A DNA stretch of 21,597 nt from NCBI GenBank assembly GCA_051453625.1, contig JBOZIK010000001.1:191831127-191852723 (forward strand), in the 5' to 3' direction. Shown here in pieces: positions 1 to 9,801 of the stretch. Under the pieces are notes generated by a model. It ran no database searches. It saw nothing but the letters and a program-made list of their open reading frames with translations, and was not told the DNA's origin. The stretch's first letter is position 1; each line of letters begins with the position of its first letter. This stretch comes from Welwitschia mirabilis (Eukaryota > Gnetophyta > Gnetopsida > Welwitschiales). The position numbers were made by a program, and so were the translations under genes.

Positions 1-262
1 AATGGTTATAAGCTAAAGTTTTGCTTTGTCTCTACGTATGTCTAGAAATATAACCATGTAAGCATAATTACTAATACATTTATTTCCATTTCCTAAGGTA
101 AGAACAAGTTGTTCAATGTTGGATAAATGTTGAAAAGGGTCCTTTTCAGGCTCTTCTAAAAATGCTAGATATACATTCAAGTTTCTTAACTCTACATAAT
201 CACTAGAAGATAAATTAAAAGGACTTTGGATTATGAATTAAATCTCTAGGTGTAGCATTTAC
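1..262 (-). pseudogene. Ty3/gypsy (Athila-like) gag remnant, truncated by window edge
   Basis: Reading down the minus strand from about 262, one frame gives a TPRDLIHNP stretch and, after a frameshift near 215, YVELRNLNVYLAFLEEPEKD, then PFQHLSNIEQ, and ends with RRDKAK before a stop near position 11. This is the order found in Athila-type Gag: an N-terminal (M/L)(R/G)(D/E)L segment, an FELK segment, (E)DP..HL, and about 30 residues later the (L/R)(K/R)DKAK motif. Gag would form the particle core and package element RNA. The fragment lies on the correct side of the leader, PBS and LTR at 590-1443 and on the same strand, so it belongs to that element. It holds at least one frameshift and stop and continues beyond the window. 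Family assignment is by motif order only. Confidence 0.6.
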
Positions 263-310
263 ATTTAAAGTCAAATTTCCTATGATAATTGGTATACTAG
301 ATGAAGTGAC

Positions 311-532
311 TTACTTTTGTTTTTGCAATGATTTTGACACATATGAAAAATAAATGACATAATCTACTTCTATGCTTTTATTTTTACAATATTCTTTTGA
401 AAATTTTGACTCTAAAATAATAAAATCAAAAAAATCTTTTTCTTCAACTCTTGGAATTTCTATACCTAGGGTGTGTGTAAATAGATTTTTCTTAAATTTG
501 AATAACTCTTCTCTGATATTTTTCTCAATCAA
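311..532 (-). pseudogene. 73-codon ORF between leader and gag, possible gag N-terminal part
   Basis: An ATG-initiated 73-codon open frame, rich in Lys, Glu and Phe, lies on the same strand as the gag remnant and just upstream of it in the element's reading direction. Its position suits either the start of gag or a small leader ORF. I recognise no domain. Its length is only modest for such A+T-rich DNA, and the opposite strand is open over nearly the same interval, so chance is a real alternative. Confidence 0.22.
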
Positions 533-589
533 GTTTTACTTCTCTAATATTTTATATTTTTATTAAAATTCATCATATTCTTATATAAT

Positions 590-1019
590 TTATATAGAAA
601 ACAAAAATCAAAATAAAAAACAACTAATAGTGGTCCACCAAGTCATGGGGATGACAGAAGAGATAACAATTAAAAAACAAAGAATTACCAAAATTAGAGA
701 AAATCATGTGGTCGTCCATCTTATCATGGGAATGATAGTGAGGATGATAGTATTTTATTGCTACTATTAAAAAAGAAAATTTATAAAAAGAAAATAAATT
801 CAAAAATCTATGATTGTCAACCTCAGTGTCATGAGAACTTTTGAGGGGATGACTGTACTTATTAAAGCTAGGAAAAAAAATTACAGAAATAAACCTACAA
901 ACTAGAATAAAAATATAGCACTATTTTAAATAAATAACATGAACTAAAATCAAAGGCACTTATCTGGATAGTGATAATCCTCCAAGTTCTTATGGACTTC
1001 CCTAGCCATGACATCAAAA
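590..1019 (-). other. 5' leader of minus-strand gypsy element (copy A) with dyad modules
   Basis: This untranslated interval lies between the PBS and gag. Its PBS-proximal part (about 890-1019) matches the leader of copy C at 8310-8455: both hold a GCACTTATCTGGATAGTGATAATCCTCC-like block (slightly different in C) next to the PBS. Three short dyad modules of the form (G/TA)TCAT-spacer-ATGA(C/TA) lie at 642-655, 722-737 and 828-853, spaced about 80-105 bases apart. No coding frame was seen. Confidence 0.55.
999..1016 (-). other. Primer binding site, tRNA-Asp type (copy A)
   Basis: Read on the minus strand, TGATGTCATGGCTAGGGA follows the LTR end after three bases. The usual Athila-type PBS, complementary to the 3' end of tRNA-Asp, is TGGCGCCGTTGCCGGGGA. 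Eleven of 18 positions match, and six of the seven differences are C-to-T or G-to-A. The site fixes the LTR boundary at 1019/1020 and the element orientation. Confidence 0.6.
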
Positions 1020-1443
1020 TGTTTCAGTGTAAATTTGTGCAATCTTTAAGTCCTTAGGCAAAACCTATAAATCATAGTACTTGTGGAAAAACACATACTA
1101 GTATAAACAAGAGTTAACCTCAATGTCATAATCCATTGAAGGTACTAGGCTAGAAGTTAGAGAATTGATTTCACAAATTTTTTTTCTTTTTCTTTTTTCT
1201 TTTGTAAATGAAAATAAAGAATAATGCAAATGCAATTCATGATGAATGATGTTGAAATGCAAATGTAATGAATAATGAATCTATTTAACTACCAATATTC
1301 CTGCACTAAGATTAGTTCTTATAACTTTGATCAATTAAGGAAATTATCACTTATTCCTAACTAACATAAATAATAAGATATACCAAACAGAATGTGAATA
1401 AATGCAAATATGAAAATGTAATAAAATAAAATGTAATGAAAAA
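1020..1443 (-). repeat. Gypsy LTR copy A (5' LTR, cut by the gap)
   Basis: Starts with TGTTTCAGTG on the plus strand, which is the 3' end of a minus-oriented LTR. It is collinear with the LTRs beginning at 2433 and 8456: shared blocks include CAATCTTTAAGTCCTTA, AAAAACACA.ACTAGTATA, AGCTAGAA.TT..AGAATTGATTTC and a run of AATGCAAATG-type sequence. Only about 420 of roughly 1,100-1,200 bases are present before the N gap at 1444. A T-rich tract (about 1177-1203) is specific to this copy. Confidence 0.75.
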
Positions 1444-1543
1444 NNNNNNNNNNNNNNNNNNNNNNNNNNNNNNNNNNNNNNNNNNNNNNNNNNNNNNNNN
1501 NNNNNNNNNNNNNNNNNNNNNNNNNNNNNNNNNNNNNNNNNNN
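1444..1543. other. Assembly gap, exactly 100 N
   Basis: A run of exactly 100 N. This length is commonly used for gaps of unknown size, so the true distance between LTR copy A and the reverse transcriptase remnant cannot be read from the coordinates. Any ORF called across it is artificial. Confidence 0.95.
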
Positions 1544-2432
1544 ATCATTAAACTTATAGATGTAGGAATCATTTATGCCATATGTGATAGTGAATGGATT
1601 AATCCTATTACTACGATGCCAAAAAAAGATGGGAAGTGATAGGATTGCATTAATTTAAAAAGCTGAATGATGTCACCAAAAAAACTATTATTTCTTTCCA
1701 TTTCTAGATCAATCTCTTAATAGAATCTAATGTCATACATATAATTGTCTTCTTGATGGATAGACTAGTTATAATCAAGTATGCATAACTAATAAAGATT
1801 AAGCTAAGACAAATTTCACCTCTTCGTTTGGTACCTTTGTCTTTGGAATAATTCCCTTTGATTTATTAAGTTCACCTAGTACCTTTCAAAGAGCCATAAT
1901 GGGTGAAATTTTAGATATGATTGAGGAATTAATATAAACCTTTATGGATTTTAAGTTTTGGGGATTATTTTGAATAAACATTAGTAAGATTACAAAAGGT
2001 ACTTAACTAGTTCATAGAAACTAGCATTCATTTGAGTTGGAAAAGAGTTACTTCTTAATAAGGGATGGAATAGATTTAGGGCATTATATTTCTAACAATA
2101 GTATTCAAATGAACCCTATTAAAATAAACATCATTAGGAATTTCTCTCCTCTAATCAATGTAAAATAAGTTATATCTTTTCTTGGTCATGCTAGTCTTTT
2201 TCAAAGATTTATTAAGGATTATGTCAAAATTTATGAACTCTTTATTCTCTCTTAATAAAAGATGTTAAATTTAATTGGAACGAGTCTTGTTAATAAGCCT
2301 TTAAAAATCTTAAAGAGAAATCCACTTTAAAACCTATTATAAAAGGACTTAATTAGAATAAAGATTTTAAACTTATGTGTGATGTGAGCAATGTTGTTAT
2401 AGGGGAAGTGTTAAAATAAAAACATGAGAAAG
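1544..2432 (+). pseudogene. Ty3/gypsy reverse transcriptase/RNase H remnant
   Basis: The plus strand shows the gypsy RT motifs in order, across frames: IKLIDVGIIYAICDSEWINP and PKKDGK (to 1636), KKLNDVTKK, a degraded LDG..SYNQ segment, FGTFVFGIIPFDLL and PSTFQRAIMG (about 1825-1905), then FMD at 1941-1950, GHYISNNSIQMNP (about 2078-2116), FLGHASLFQRFIKDY (about 2178-2224) and the start of RNase H, MCDVSNVVIGEVL (about 2372-2413). RT would copy element RNA into DNA. The catalytic FMDD box has lost its second Asp, apparently by a 3-base deletion, and stops and frameshifts are frequent. The sequence ends abruptly at 2432, where LTR copy B begins. It lies on the opposite strand from the neighbouring gypsy elements, so it comes from a different insertion or an inversion. 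The sequence resembles Athila-type RT most closely. Confidence 0.85.
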
Positions 2433-3636
2433 TGTTACAGTGTAAATTTATACAATCTTTAAGTCCTTAAGTAGATCTTATAAACCATAAATACTTGTAG
2501 AAAAACACACAATAGTATAAATGGGAACTAACCTAAGACTCATAATTTTTTAAAGGCACTAAGCTAGAAGTTAAAGAATTGATTTCGACAAGGTATTTTT
2601 AGTGTTTTTTCTTTTAGTAAATGAAAATAAGAAATAATATAAATGTAATTCAAGATGAATGATGATGAAATGCAAATGGATGAAATGAAAGTGTAATGAA
2701 TCTATTTAACTATTAATTTTTTTATTATAAATATTAGGCTTTATAACTTAGATCAATTAGGAAGAGCTATTACTTATAGCTAACTAATAAAAGCTATAAG
2801 ATACATCAAATAAAATTTGAATAAATGTAAATATGGAACTAGCATAAAATGAAATTCAAGATCTAAACTAATAATATCAACCTTAACAAAGATTTCTCTT
2901 AGATTTAGATAAACTATGAAGCCATCACAAAATTATAATCAACTTAAACCATAAGGAAGGTTCACATAATAGAAGTAAAAAGAGTTCTTATATTAATCTC
3001 AATTAATAACCACTTGTATATAAAGTAGTAGTACCTAAATGGAGGATACTTAGCCTAACACCAAGAAAGATGTCTCTCTATACCTATGGATGAACCTCTT
3101 ATTCTTTAATCTCCCATCATAAGAATTTTTAGTACAAAAGATGAATTTGGATTGAAAACAAGATGGGTATTAATAATCTTACATTAAAGGTTCTAAAACT
3201 ATAGCCCTAGAAGTAAAAGAAAAATCCCTATCAAACCACATAAGGCATATGATTCCATTATAAAGATAAATCATTTTATTCATATAAAATTGTTGTAATC
3301 CTTCTTGTCATCTTTTAGCCTCACAATTAACCCCATAATCTAGAGTTCATGTCAGTACACTATTGTCTTGACTATTGTCTACATGACATCGGAAACAATA
3401 GGATTCTAAAGATTTTCTTCTAAGAGAAAATAACCTTCTGCATAATTGATCTTCTCCTTTAAATACTACATATTAGAATATGCCTAAAATTCCTACACAT
3501 ATGTCAATAATTAAGTGTTTCTATGATCATTTCCTTAACATTTTATAATCATCAAAATTGCATCTAAACCTATATAAATATCTTACAAAAGTACTTAGAA
3601 TACTCCATTAGATACATACAAATTGGCATCAGAACA
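2433..3636 (-). repeat. Gypsy LTR copy B (3' LTR of element B-C)
   Basis: About 1.2 kb with inverted ends: TGTTACAGTG on the left and AGAACA on the right (TGTT...AACA). It is collinear with copy C (8456-9572) over its whole length. Shared blocks include CAATCTTTAAGTCCTTAAGTAGATC, GAAAGTGTAATGAATCTATTT, AAGGAAGGTTCACA, AAAGAGTTCTTATATTAATC and the right end (TACAAAAG.ACTTA..ATAC.CCATTA). By eye the first 100 bases are about 80-85% identical to C. A PPT-like tract follows on the right, so on the minus strand this is the 3' LTR. The internal indels differ from C, which points to an old insertion. Confidence 0.8.
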
Positions 3637-3639
3637 TAA

Positions 3640-3649
3640 CTTCCCACTT
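3640..3649 (-). other. Polypurine tract next to LTR B
   Basis: On the minus strand AAGTGGGAAG ends three bases before the LTR end TGTTCT. Tracts of the AAGTGGGA(G) type just before a TGTT LTR start prime plus-strand DNA synthesis in plant LTR elements. This supports the right boundary of LTR B at 3636. Confidence 0.5.
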
Positions 3650-4033
3650 AGTCTTATCAGTCCTGGACAAAGTAAATGATTAACTATAAATTACCAGCCA
3701 ATTTGATGAAGATAAATAATAACTAGAAAAATTTAAATTGAGTTTAATAATTTTTATCATGTAAAATCAAATAACAAAAACTAATTAATTGAAATAATAC
3801 CTCTGTAGGATGTGTAATAGATCTGTTGTCCTTTTTGTCATTTGGATAATAGTGGGAACAACATGCTTATAAAATTAAAATGAAAGTCAAGTCCCTATGA
3901 ACATGATCATAGAAAAATCCAAGTACTAAAATATTTGTTAGCCTCCCACTTAAAACATTTAATACATTGTAAGATAAAAATTGAATGTCATACATAAAAA
4001 TCATCATAAGATATAATCATGATAAATCAAAAA

Positions 4034-4143
4034 ATGGTGTTGTATATACATAATAAAAAATAGTGATAACTCAAAATGATGTGTATAAACTAAGTAGTAA
4101 TAACCTAAAATGATGTATATGAATTAATTAGTGGTTATTAAAT
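4034..4143. repeat. Degenerate tandem repeat, three units of 34-42 bp
   Basis: Three units start at 4034, 4076 and 4110, each beginning ATGRTGT and running through a TATA-rich middle to a GTRRT(A/T)A(T/C)...AAA end. The second and third units are both 34 bases long and the most similar. Confidence 0.4.
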
Positions 4144-5600
4144 ATAATCTAAGGGATAAATTCAAAAATAATCATAATATAACTCCCCTTTTCCATGGTT
4201 TCGTAAGTATTCTATATCACATTACAAAAGGTTCTATAGATATCCTTTTCTGGCCTACTAAATAATGTCCAAAATGCATATCATATAAGTAATATGCAAG
4301 CATACACTAATTATCACATTATATGTATGTATCATAAAAGCTCAAAAATGACCACCATAAATAAAAGTTTTACTCAGATATCTTAAAGATTCCTTAGAAA
4401 TTCATTCTATGCCCCTAAACAAATAGAAAAATTAATAAATCTTGTATTGGAATAAGCTAAGAAAAGCTATGGCGTCTACTTTATCATCTAAACATTAGAC
4501 ATGGGATAATACTTAGAAAGAAAAAGGATCTAAAAAATAGTGAAGATCAAGTAGGATCAAATAATCAATGATAGAAATAGTAAAATCTCAAAAAGACATC
4601 ATAGAGTTTGAAAGAGGGGTAAAAGTTAAGAATCATCATCAAAGTAATCATGGTAAAGAAGTCAAAAGTGGAAAGACCTCAAGTTGAGAGAAAAGGATAA
4701 TGCAATGATAATGCACTAAGAGAGATAAGACACAACATTAAAGAAAATCCTCAAATGTACCCAAACTCAATAAGCATTCAAGATTTGTAAGTTGATGTAT
4801 GCAAACTCAAAAGCAAAAAAATGAAAATAGCATTATTATAAAATGAAAGGAATGCATCAGTCAAAGTGATAAAATAAAAGTAACCCTTATGAAAAAACCA
4901 TGAGTTAAAAATAAAAATAAAACTAGAAAACCACTGAATGATCAAGGCCTAATTATTAGTTGAAAAGGATATGGAAATAACTTTAAAATTCTAAATAAAA
5001 TAACCAAGGAAAACATAATAAAAATAGACAATTAGAAACATGAAGAAGATTATTTACCCATTCAAATGTCTAACCTAGCAAAGTTCCTTTGTAGAAATCA
5101 TAAAATCACTTAATTAATGATGCATAACATAATTAAAAAAAACTTCAAAAAGTACTACTTAAAAGGGTATAATTATGATGATACCAAGTATACCTAATGT
5201 TTTTAATCAATGGATGATAAGATAAAATGATACTTAGGAATGGACTCACCTGATCACATCCCAAAATAACACTAGAGTTTAAAAAAGTAAAATAATCATG
5301 TGGGAATACTATATTGAAAATGAGTCTAGAAAACAAGCAATTCCTCTAATGATATTAAGAACATCGCTAATCTCATAGCCTCTAAGTTATAATTATTTTT
5401 TAATGATGATGGGAGTGTAACCACTACTAGATAAGTAAGGACTCACATAGCATGGTCAAATACCACTCACTGGAGTTTTCATAGCTATCATATTACACAT
5501 CTAAAGGCCTCACTCAGGAAAATTTGCCCTAGTGTGCTTATCATAGGACATTATGATGATCATCTTTTTAACTTAAATATCAACGATTATGGTCATTATT

Positions 5601-5639
5601 TATTTCTTTTTCTTTTCTTTTATTTTCTTTTCTTTTCTT
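5601..5639. repeat. Imperfect (TTTTC)n pyrimidine microsatellite
   Basis: About 39 bases of T and C in CTTTT/TTTTC units with one A interruption. On the minus strand it is a pure-purine-like GAAAA tract inside the element's 3' internal region. Confidence 0.75.
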
Positions 5640-6024
5640 ATAGAAGTAAAGAAATAAATTCAACATGACCAAGTACTTTCAAGGATAGGGGTAAAGTCAT
5701 GAGATGAAAAATAAGCTAGAACATTTGAACAAGTAAATACTCACACCATTAAAAGAAAATAAAAGTAAAACATCCTTCTTTGAAATGAAGTTCATAGACA
5801 TATACATCTCTTAAGATTGGATGAATTTAATCTTATCACTTTGAAATGCCTAAGTAAATATTCACTAATCATAGTAACTTTATAAAGTAAAACATTAGTC
5901 AAGTTAAAGATATTCAAGTGAAAGCATGATGTTCACCAAAGAAACAGCTAGGGAAGAATTTAGACAATGGCAAGATGAAAATCCAAGACAAGTACTTCTA
6001 TTATGTTCAAGGTTTGATTGATAA

Positions 6025-6860
6025 GTATCTCAATGATTTTTAACCTTTGTCCATTAACTTCTAAATTCTCAGACTTTTTAGATTAAGGATTTTAACTGAG
6101 CCATTAAGATGAATTTTTTTCTCCCCTAAAAGATAAGGACCTAACCATTGAGAGGTTAACTAGATGTGTAAAACATGAACTCTAGATTGTGCTTTTTTGG
6201 AAAAATAAAGGTCAAATCAAATAGAAATTAATTGATAAAACATAAAAGGTATACAACTATTTAGAAAAAAATCAATTAGAGTAAAAGATAGTAAATGGAT
6301 AAAACTTTGATAGCACATATTTTAAAATCCAAATAAGAGATAAAAAAGTGATAAATTTTATTAACAAATAATATCTTATTAAAACATCATAAATCATGAG
6401 GAAAATTATATAATTCATTCAAGTAACTAATCAAAGGATGGATCAAAGAAGTTTTTAAGGGCTTTGTAAAGTGTTTAATAAGATTAAAAAGCTACTTAAG
6501 ATTCATTTCTAAGCATGGATTATGGTTAAGAAGATAAAGTTTACTCCATTTACAATTCCAAGATATTCTATGTAATACTTTTGAAAAGAGTAATTATTTA
6601 AAGCACAAGATAAAATAAACTTGGTAGAAATGGAAAGGATGTTATTTTGTGTCACATAGATTTTTAAGAGGAAGATATTAAGAGATAGACTTTTTAAAAT
6701 TACAGATTTTATGAAAGTTAAGAAAAGAAATGTGGCTTCAAGAATTACATAAAGGCTCAAATGGAAGAGATGGAGAAAGTTATTAGTATCAAGATCATAA
6801 GGTAATGTGGAAGTGAAAGTAGATGGAAGGATATAATTTGGCATTGTACATGAAAGCATA
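6025..6860 (-). pseudogene. Ty3/gypsy integrase remnant (core and C-terminal part)
   Basis: A 116-codon open frame (6859 to 6509) aligns by eye with the integrase core. It begins MPNYIL (compare MPLN.IL), followed by SLYVILEATF (compare DYVSKWVEA), KSVILKSLSLNIF (compare K.V.KFL.KNIF), NNILSISTKF (compare AIISDGGTHF) and ALNNYSFQKYYIEY. The catalytic Asp of the ISD motif is replaced. After frameshifts, 6368-6297 reads FVNKIYHFFISYLDFKICAI (compare LVFGKACHLPVELEHKAYWAI), 6150-6127 reads QWLGPYLL (compare RWSGPFVV), and 6061-6035 reads EVNGQRLKI, the end hallmark of Athila-type integrase. Integrase would insert the cDNA into the genome. The order fits a minus-strand element running from LTR C to LTR B. 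No RT or RNase H lies between this and the gag-position ORF, so the element is internally deleted. Confidence 0.8.
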
Positions 6861-6927
6861 AGTAAAAGGAATGAATAAACGTGAATAGAATGAACAAGTC
6901 TATCCTTTATGAAATTTTAATGAATCT

Positions 6928-7894
6928 CTATGGGTTCTTTGTTATGTACATTTTCTTTATTGTTGTCTTCATCATTATTTTATTGAATTGTTTCTTCACT
7001 TTAGTCATCATTATTTTGACTATATCTTCCTTCTCTTGTTGGGTATTTCTCTCATTTTCTAAGTTGTTAGATTCATTGAAAAGATCATCAAGAAAAATGT
7101 GAGCATGATCTTCATTATAGATTGAAAATTTTTTAGATTCCTCATGAATGGATTCCTCATCTAGATTTTCTAGTAGTAGATGGATGGAAGGGATATAATC
7201 TAATACCTTAATAGCATCATTTAATGAATAATCATTACTATCCTTCTTGTTTAAAATTTAAGTTGAGTTATTATTATCTCTTTTTTAGTCATCTCCTAGT
7301 GAGTAAGATGTTAAAGTTTGATTAAAAAATTCATTTTCTATTTGAAAATAAAAATCATTATCACTTATATCTAAACTCTTCTCATTTTCCTTAACATAAG
7401 ATGTAGTAGGATAGATTTGAGGGTTTTGTATTATAAAAGAACATTAATTTTGTAATAGTATGTGATGAAAGATCACAATTGGATTTTCTAAATTCTTATT
7501 AGTATCTTCTCATCTCTTCTTCATTTTGTCAATCATATATTTCATTGATAATTTTCTTCCTCATAGTAGTTCATAGAGATAGATATTAATTCATAGAAGA
7601 TGAATGATTAAATCGTTTTTAGGAGGTCTGCTTTAAATGAAGTGGAATTTTTAAAATGTTGAAAATTTTCATAATCATTTCTACATGAGGTTTAAAAAGA
7701 AGAATGAACAAAATAAAAAGATTGAAAAGAGGAATTTGCCTAATTCCTACTCTTAACATCATTTTGTATTATCATCTCTCTTTCTATAAAACTTTCTCGA
7801 AGAGTTTTCTTATCATTTTCTTAAAGTTTCTCAAGTTCATCCTTTTTTGAGGGGTAGTAAAAAAATTCCCAAGGGTTCTTTTACCATAATTCAT
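6928..7894 (-). pseudogene. Gag-position ORF of gypsy element, acidic, Asn-rich
   Basis: A decayed frame begins at an ATG near 7894, just after the leader, with NPWEFFYYPSKKDELEKL, and continues through stops and frame changes to a TAG at 6928. Its last part, 7257-6928, is 109 codons without a stop. That part is rich in Asp, Glu and Asn, with segments such as LENLDEESIHEESKK and HIFLDDLFNESNNLENE, and turns basic at the end (KVKKQF...IKKMYITKNP). The position predicts gag, but I see none of the Gag motifs found at 1-262, no zinc knuckle and no protease DTG. It may be the C-terminal part of gag or a linker before pol. The nearby plus-strand frame (6881-7102) only partly overlaps and looks like a shadow. 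Function not assigned. Confidence 0.45.
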
Positions 7895-8455
7895 TTAAAA
7901 TGGATGGAAGGATGAAACTAGAAGAATCAATCAAGATGGTAAGAATGATAAGTACAAATTGAAAATCAAGCTTTGTTACATTTAATATTTTGTGTTTTCA
8001 TTGAATTGTTTAGATTCTTGATAACTTAGAAGATGCATGAAAATATTATCTTGAATGTTATCTAGATGATATGAAGGACGATGAACACTTATTTTGTAAA
8101 AAATAAAAAATAATAATTACGAAAAAAATTATAAACATAAGTAAAACTACAAATAGTTATCCTTTTTGTCATGCAGATGATAGAGAGGACGATGTCGACT
8201 GTATTATGCTATCAAAAAAAAGGAATTAAAAAAAAATTTAGATCATTGTCTACACCATTATCTAGATGACATATAAGATGAGACATTTATTAATTCTACA
8301 TAAAATCAAAAATTAAAAAAAAAATAAAACTATGAAATCTATAATAAAAATACAGTGCTATACAAATAAATAACTTAAATCAAAATCTAAGGTACTTATC
8401 TGGATAGTGATAATCCTCCAACTTCTTGTATCCTTCCCTGACAATAGTGCCAAAA
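7895..8455 (-). other. 5' leader of gypsy element (copy C) with dyad modules
   Basis: Noncoding interval between the PBS and the first ORF. It shares the PBS-proximal block with copy A (GTACTTATCTGGATAGTGAT at about 8393-8412). Related modules occur near 8053 (TTATCTAGATGATATGAAGG), at 8168-8181 (GTCATGCAGATGAT, followed by AGAGAGGACGATG) and near 8260 (TTATCTAGATGACATATAAG), separated by about 90-105 bases of A-rich sequence. Confidence 0.5.
8435..8452 (-). other. Primer binding site, tRNA-Asp type (copy C)
   Basis: Minus-strand TGGCACTATTGTCAGGGA lies three bases from the LTR end. It matches the Athila-type PBS TGGCGCCGTTGCCGGGGA at 13 of 18 positions. All five differences are C-to-T or G-to-A. 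It marks LTR C as the 5' LTR of a minus-strand element. Confidence 0.75.
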
Positions 8456-9572
8456 TGTTTAGTACAAATTTATGCAATCTTTAAGTCCTTAAGTAGATCC
8501 TGTAAATCACAAATACTTGCAGAAAAACACACACTAGTATAGACAGGAGTTAGCTTGAATATTGTAATTCATTGAAGGCACTAAGCTAGAATTTGGAGAA
8601 TTGATTTCAACAAGGTACTTTTAGCCTTTTCTCTTTTAGTAAATAAAAATAAGAAATAGTAAAAATGTAATGCAAGATGAATGACGATAAAATGGAAATG
8701 GATGAAATGAAAGTGTAATAAATCTATTTGACTATCAATCTTTCTGTTATGAAGGTCAACCCTTATAACTTAAATCAAGTAGGAAAAACTATCACTTATT
8801 TCTAATTAACATAAGCTATAATATACATAAAATAGAATATGAATAAATGAAAATATGAAAATGAAATGTAGGATCTAAACTAATAATGTTAATATTAACA
8901 AAGGTTGCCTTTATGATCTAAATAAATTATGAAGTTATCACATAATCATAATAAACTTAAGTCATAAGGAAGGTTCACAAATAAAAGTGAAAAGAGTTCT
9001 TATATTAATCATCAATTAACATCCACTTATAAATAAAGTAGCAACACCTCAATAGAGAATACTTAGTCCAATACTAAGGAAATCTTCTGTATATAGCTAA
9101 TGAATGGACCTCTTATTCTTCAATCTTTTGTCACAAGAATATTTGATATAAATGGTAATTTAATTCCATTTATATAAAATAGTTGTCATACTATCTGTCA
9201 TGGAATGACACTAGGGATCATCCTCCATAAAAAGAGATGAATTACTAGCTTTAAGCCTCATAGTCAACTCTATATCTTTAGTCCATACCAGCAGTACTAT
9301 CATCCTAACTATTATAGGAATGATAGAGGGGATGATGGGCCTCTTTATATTTGTATCTTAAGAGAAATAAGTCTTCAGCATTATTAAACTTTCCTTTAAA
9401 ACATGAAGTATCAAAATATGCCTGAAATGCCTCTAAATAGCTAAGAATTATATGTTTTAGTGATCATTCCATCAATTCTATATAATGATTAGAATTGCAT
9501 TTAAACCTCTAAAATGTCCTACAAAAGCACTTAAGATACCCCATTAAAATCCTACAGATTACCATCGCAACA
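8456..9572 (-). repeat. Gypsy LTR copy C (5' LTR of element B-C)
   Basis: About 1.12 kb, from TGTTTAGTAC on the left to CGCAACA on the right (TGTT...AACA ends). It is collinear with copy B and, for its first 420 bases, with copy A. It holds two dyad modules: GTCATGGAATGAC at 9197-9209, and nested arms ATCATCC/GGATGAT at 9299-9305 and 9330-9336. The five bases outside the B-C pair (GAAAG before 2433, CTATT after 9572) do not match, so no target site duplication supports one clean insertion. Confidence 0.8.
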
Positions 9573-9801
9573 CTATTACTATTTTTTTTAATTAAACTTT
9601 CATTACTAGTATCCTTTACCTTCATGTTCCCCTCACTATTTTTATAACTATGTTTTTCCATAATGTACTCCTTCATATTGTGGAAGTGAATCCATATGAA
9701 GTTTCTCAATTTATTTAAACATGTATTATTTGTCTTTCCCATTTAGTTTTGATAATTTAATGTATGAAAATAAAATAGAGCATACAAACACTTTAATACC
9801 A
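9573..9801 (-). other. Copia internal fragment (5' end) next to LTR
   Basis: On the minus strand this follows a tRNA-Met-type PBS, so it should be the leader and start of gag of a Copia element, cut off at 9572 by gypsy LTR C. A short frame begins MDSLPQYEGVHYGKT and then stops; an overlapping ATG frame (9742-9509) runs into the LTR and is probably chance. No Gag motif is secure. Confidence 0.35.
9790..9801 (-). other. Primer binding site, initiator tRNA-Met type
   Basis: Minus-strand TGGTATTAAAGT directly abuts the LTR end CTAACA. The standard Copia PBS is TGGTATCAGAGC. The three differences in 12 bases are all C-to-T or G-to-A. Confidence 0.6.

Larger units (their letters stand above)
3650..6024 (-). 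other. 3' internal region of gypsy element, no recognisable ORF
   Basis: About 2.4 kb between the end of integrase and the PPT. Athila elements carry an env-like ORF or long noncoding sequence here. I found no frame with recognisable motifs, membrane segment or useful length. The open frame at 5145-5336 on the minus strand has no supporting features. A degenerate tandem repeat (4034-4143) and a pyrimidine microsatellite (5601-5639) lie inside. Extra insertions may be hidden in this interval. Confidence 0.45.

Noticed and set aside
1436-1639. 67-codon ORF and the opposite 71-codon ORF across the N gap
   Set aside because: Their first halves are made of N. Only the real bases after 1544 carry RT sequence, which is annotated as a pseudogene.
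3622-3635. TTGGCATCAGAACA after a CA end, resembling a plus-strand Copia PBS (TTGGTATCAGAGC)
   Set aside because: The same position in LTR C is also conserved, and ending the LTR at AACA gives matching TGTT...AACA termini plus an adjacent PPT. It is better read as the inside edge of a minus-strand gypsy LTR.
5145-5336. Minus-strand 63-codon ORF in the gypsy 3' region, a possible env-like piece
   Set aside because: No signal peptide, transmembrane segment or motif, and the length is ordinary for this composition.
6881-7102. Plus-strand 73-codon hydrophobic ORF that looks like a membrane protein
   Set aside because: It partly lies opposite the acidic minus-strand frame; antisense of Asp/Glu/Asn codons gives Phe/Ile/Val, so it is a shadow.
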